Below the pieces are notes generated by a model. It did not search any database and was not told the origin of the DNA. It was given only the letters and a program-made list of their open reading frames with translations. The position numbers and the translations under genes are program-made. From an uncultured Acidovorax sp. (GTDB lineage Bacteria; Pseudomonadota; Gammaproteobacteria; Burkholderiales; Burkholderiaceae_C), in contig CAJYHL010000071.1 of NCBI GenBank assembly GCA_913774625.1, forward strand, positions 1-64,000: a DNA stretch of 64,000 nucleotides. The letters are read 5' to 3'. This document shows, in pieces, positions 62,129 through 64,000 of this stretch (positions are counted from its first letter, which is position 1; each line of letters starts with the position of its first letter).

Positions 62129-64000
62129 ATGAGCAATCCCCTCCTCGACTTCTCCGACCTCCCTCTGTTCGACCGCATCGCTCCGGCCGATGTCGCACCG
62201 GCCATCGCCGTGCTGCTCGAGCGTGCCGAAGCTGCGCTGGAAACGGTCACCGCGCCGGACTTCCCGGCGAGCTGGAACGGCATCTCCCGCGTGCTGGACG
62301 TCGCCACCGAGGAACTGGGCCGCTCCTGGGGCGCCGTCAGCCATCTGAACAGCGTGGCCGACACGCCCGAGCTGCGAGCCGCCTACAACGAGGCCCTGCC
62401 CCGCGTCACCGAGTTCTGGACCCGCCTGGGCGCCGACGAGCGCCTGTACGCCAAATACAAGGCCATCGATCCCTCCACGCTCAATCCCGAGCAGCGCCGC
62501 GCCTGGGACAACGCCATGCGCAATTTCGTGCTCTCCGGCGCCGAGCTGCAGGGCGCGGCCAAGGAACGCTTCGCGCAGATCCAGGAACGCCAGGCCGAGC
62601 TCAGCCAGAAATTCAGCGAGAACGCGCTGGACGCCACCGATGCCTTCGCCTACTACGCCAGCGCCGACGAGCTCGACGGCGTGCCTGCCGACGTCCAGCA
62701 CGCCGCCCGCGCCGCTGCCCAGGCCGAAGGCAAGGACGGCTACAAGCTCACGCTCAAGATGCCCTGCTACCTGCCGGTGATGCAGTTCGCCCGCAGCAGC
62801 GCCCTGCGGGAAACGCTCTACCGCGCCTACGTCACCCGCGCCTCCGACCAGGCCACCGGCGACGCCGCCCGCTTCGACAACAGCGCGCTGATCCGCGAGA
62901 TCCTCGCGCTGCGCAAGGAAGAAGCACAGCTGCTGGGATACGCCAACTTCGGCGAAGTCTCGGTCGTGCCCAAGATGGCGGAGTCGCCAGCCCAGGTCGT
63001 CGGCTTCCTGCGCGACCTGGCGCGGCGCGCCCGCCCCTTCGCCGAGCAGGACGTGGCCGACCTGCGAGCCTTCGCCGCCGAGCACCTGGGCCTGTCCGCA
63101 CCGCAGTCCTGGGACTGGCCCTACATCTCCGAAAAGCTCAAGGAAGCGCGTTACGCCTTCAGCGAGCAGGAAGTCAAGGAATACTTCACGGCGCCCAAGG
63201 TGCTGGCCGGCCTCTTCAAGATCATCGAGACCCTGTTCGACGTGGCCATCCGCCGTGACCAGGCGCCCGTCTGGAACCCGGCCGTGGAGTTCTACCGCAT
63301 CGAGCGCGGCGGCGAACTGGTGGGCCAGTTCTATCTGGACCAGCCCGCCCGCGTGGGCAAGCGCGGCGGTGCCTGGATGGACGACGTGCGCGCCCGCTGG
63401 CTGCGCCCTGACACCGGCCGGCTGCAGACGCCGGTCGCCCATCTGGTCTGCAACTTCGCCGAAGGAGTGGGCGGCAAGCCGCCGCTGCTCACGCACGACG
63501 ACGTGATCACCCTCTTCCACGAATTCGGCCACGGCCTGCACCACATGCTCACCCGCGTTAACGAACGCGACGTGTCCGGCATCAGCGGCGTCGAATGGGA
63601 CGCGGTGGAACTGCCCAGCCAGTTCATGGAGAACTTCTGCTGGGAATGGGACGTGCTCAAGCACATGACTGCCCACGTCGAAACCGGCCAGCCGCTGCCC
63701 CGCCAGCTCTTCGACAAGATGATCGCCGCGAAGAACTTCCAGAGCGGCATGGGCACGCTGCGGCAGATCGAGTTCGCCCTGTTCGACATGCTGCTGCATA
63801 CCGAACACGATCCAGCCCAGGACTTCATGCCCTTGCTGGACCAGGTGCGCGCCGAAGTCGCCGTGCTGCAGCCGCCGGCCTTCAGCCGCACGGCCCACAC
63901 CTTCAGCCACATCTTCGCCGGGGGCTACGCTGCCGGCTACTACAGCTACAAGTGGGCCGAGGTGCTGAGCGCCGATGCCTACGCGGCCTTCGAAGAGGCC
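62129..64000 (+). CDS. prlC: Oligopeptidase A, M3 family (5' part, runs off the window)
   Basis: The frame is open from ATG 62129 to the last base, 624 codons without a stop. Full-length enzymes have about 680 residues, so some 55 are missing. The M3 metallopeptidase zinc motif HEFGH is at 464-468, with the distal Glu expected in SGVEWDAVELPSQFMEN. The protein begins NPLLDFSDLPLFDRIAPADV, as PrlC does. It degrades short peptides and signal-peptide fragments in the cytoplasm. A CACAAT hexamer seven nt upstream suggests a leaderless transcript. Confidence 0.95.
   Translation, partial: MSNPLLDFSDLPLFDRIAPADVAPAIAVLLERAEAALETVTAPDFPASWNGISRVLDVATEELGRSWGAVSHLNSVADTPELRAAYNEALPRVTEFWTRLGADERLYAKYKAIDPSTLNPEQRRAWDNAMRNFVLSGAELQGAAKERFAQIQERQAELSQKFSENALDATDAFAYYASADELDGVPADVQHAARAAAQAEGKDGYKLTLKMPCYLPVMQFARSSALRETLYRAYVTRASDQATGDAARFDNSALIREILALRKEEAQLLGYANFGEVSVVPKMAESPAQVVGFLRDLARRARPFAEQDVADLRAFAAEHLGLSAPQSWDWPYISEKLKEARYAFSEQEVKEYFTAPKVLAGLFKIIETLFDVAIRRDQAPVWNPAVEFYRIERGGELVGQFYLDQPARVGKRGGAWMDDVRARWLRPDTGRLQTPVAHLVCNFAEGVGGKPPLLTHDDVITLFHEFGHGLHHMLTRVNERDVSGISGVEWDAVELPSQFMENFCWEWDVLKHMTAHVETGQPLPRQLFDKMIAAKNFQSGMGTLRQIEFALFDMLLHTEHDPAQDFMPLLDQVRAEVAVLQPPAFSRTAHTFSHIFAGGYAAGYYSYKWAEVLSADAYAAFEEA

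Overview
The window is GC-rich, densely coded chromosomal DNA typical of the beta-proteobacterial family Comamonadaceae (Acidovorax/Comamonas-like). The reasons are an orphan Bug-type solute-binding protein, an aceE-aceF-lpdA operon whose LpdA carries its own lipoyl domain, a fused Ada-AlkA protein, and the overall gene style. Genus is not resolved. I see no rRNA or tRNA gene, CRISPR array or intact prophage.

1-6.9 kb: the last codons of an IS5-type transposase and a 160-bp nested palindrome cut off a glyoxalase-like (VOC) gene. Next comes a minus-strand operon: FAS1-like/MaoC hydratase, acyl-CoA dehydrogenase, CaiB/BaiF CoA-transferase, CitE-like lyase and a Bug binding protein, with a divergent LysR regulator. 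The gene set closely matches the itaconate-degradation (rip) locus of Pseudomonas aeruginosa.

6.9-18 kb: metal acquisition. A Fur-box-preceded FecI-FecR-TonB receptor set imports a ferric siderophore or chelate. Convergent to it is a minus-strand run headed by a Zur-like Fur-family regulator: LolD/MacB-type ABC ATPase, FtsX-type permease with His/Cys-rich outer loop, small secreted Cys protein, DUF3299 protein, DUF2946 protein and a ZnuD-like receptor. It is probably a zinc-uptake module. msrA follows.

18-31.5 kb: TetR regulator, isoaspartyl methyltransferase, rhodanese and TolC; a Pat-like protein acetyltransferase; the envelope-sugar genes waaA and a phosphomanno/phosphoglucomutase with a nitrilase-like hydrolase between them; alkylation repair (Ada-AlkA, Ogt) and an EamA exporter.

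31.5-49.5 kb: a very large five-PAS GGDEF-EAL protein, propionyl-CoA synthetase, a chemoreceptor remnant, an isochorismatase-like hydrolase, an aldose dehydrogenase, an NlpC/P60 peptidase, a SNF2 helicase, an EVE-domain protein, a methyltransferase and a PhoX phosphatase.

49.5-64 kb: a degenerate copy of the lpdA 3' end, then a lower-GC XAC2610-like secreted protein, then the intact aceE-aceF-lpdA pyruvate dehydrogenase operon. Divergent from aceE is a PAS sensor kinase/FixJ-type regulator pair, then folD and prlC, which runs off the window.

Two window-wide patterns stand out: a dispersed 17-bp palindromic element (about GCTAT-N7-ATAGC, six copies, some inside genes), and -10-like hexamers only 7-9 nt before start codons, suggesting many leaderless transcripts.
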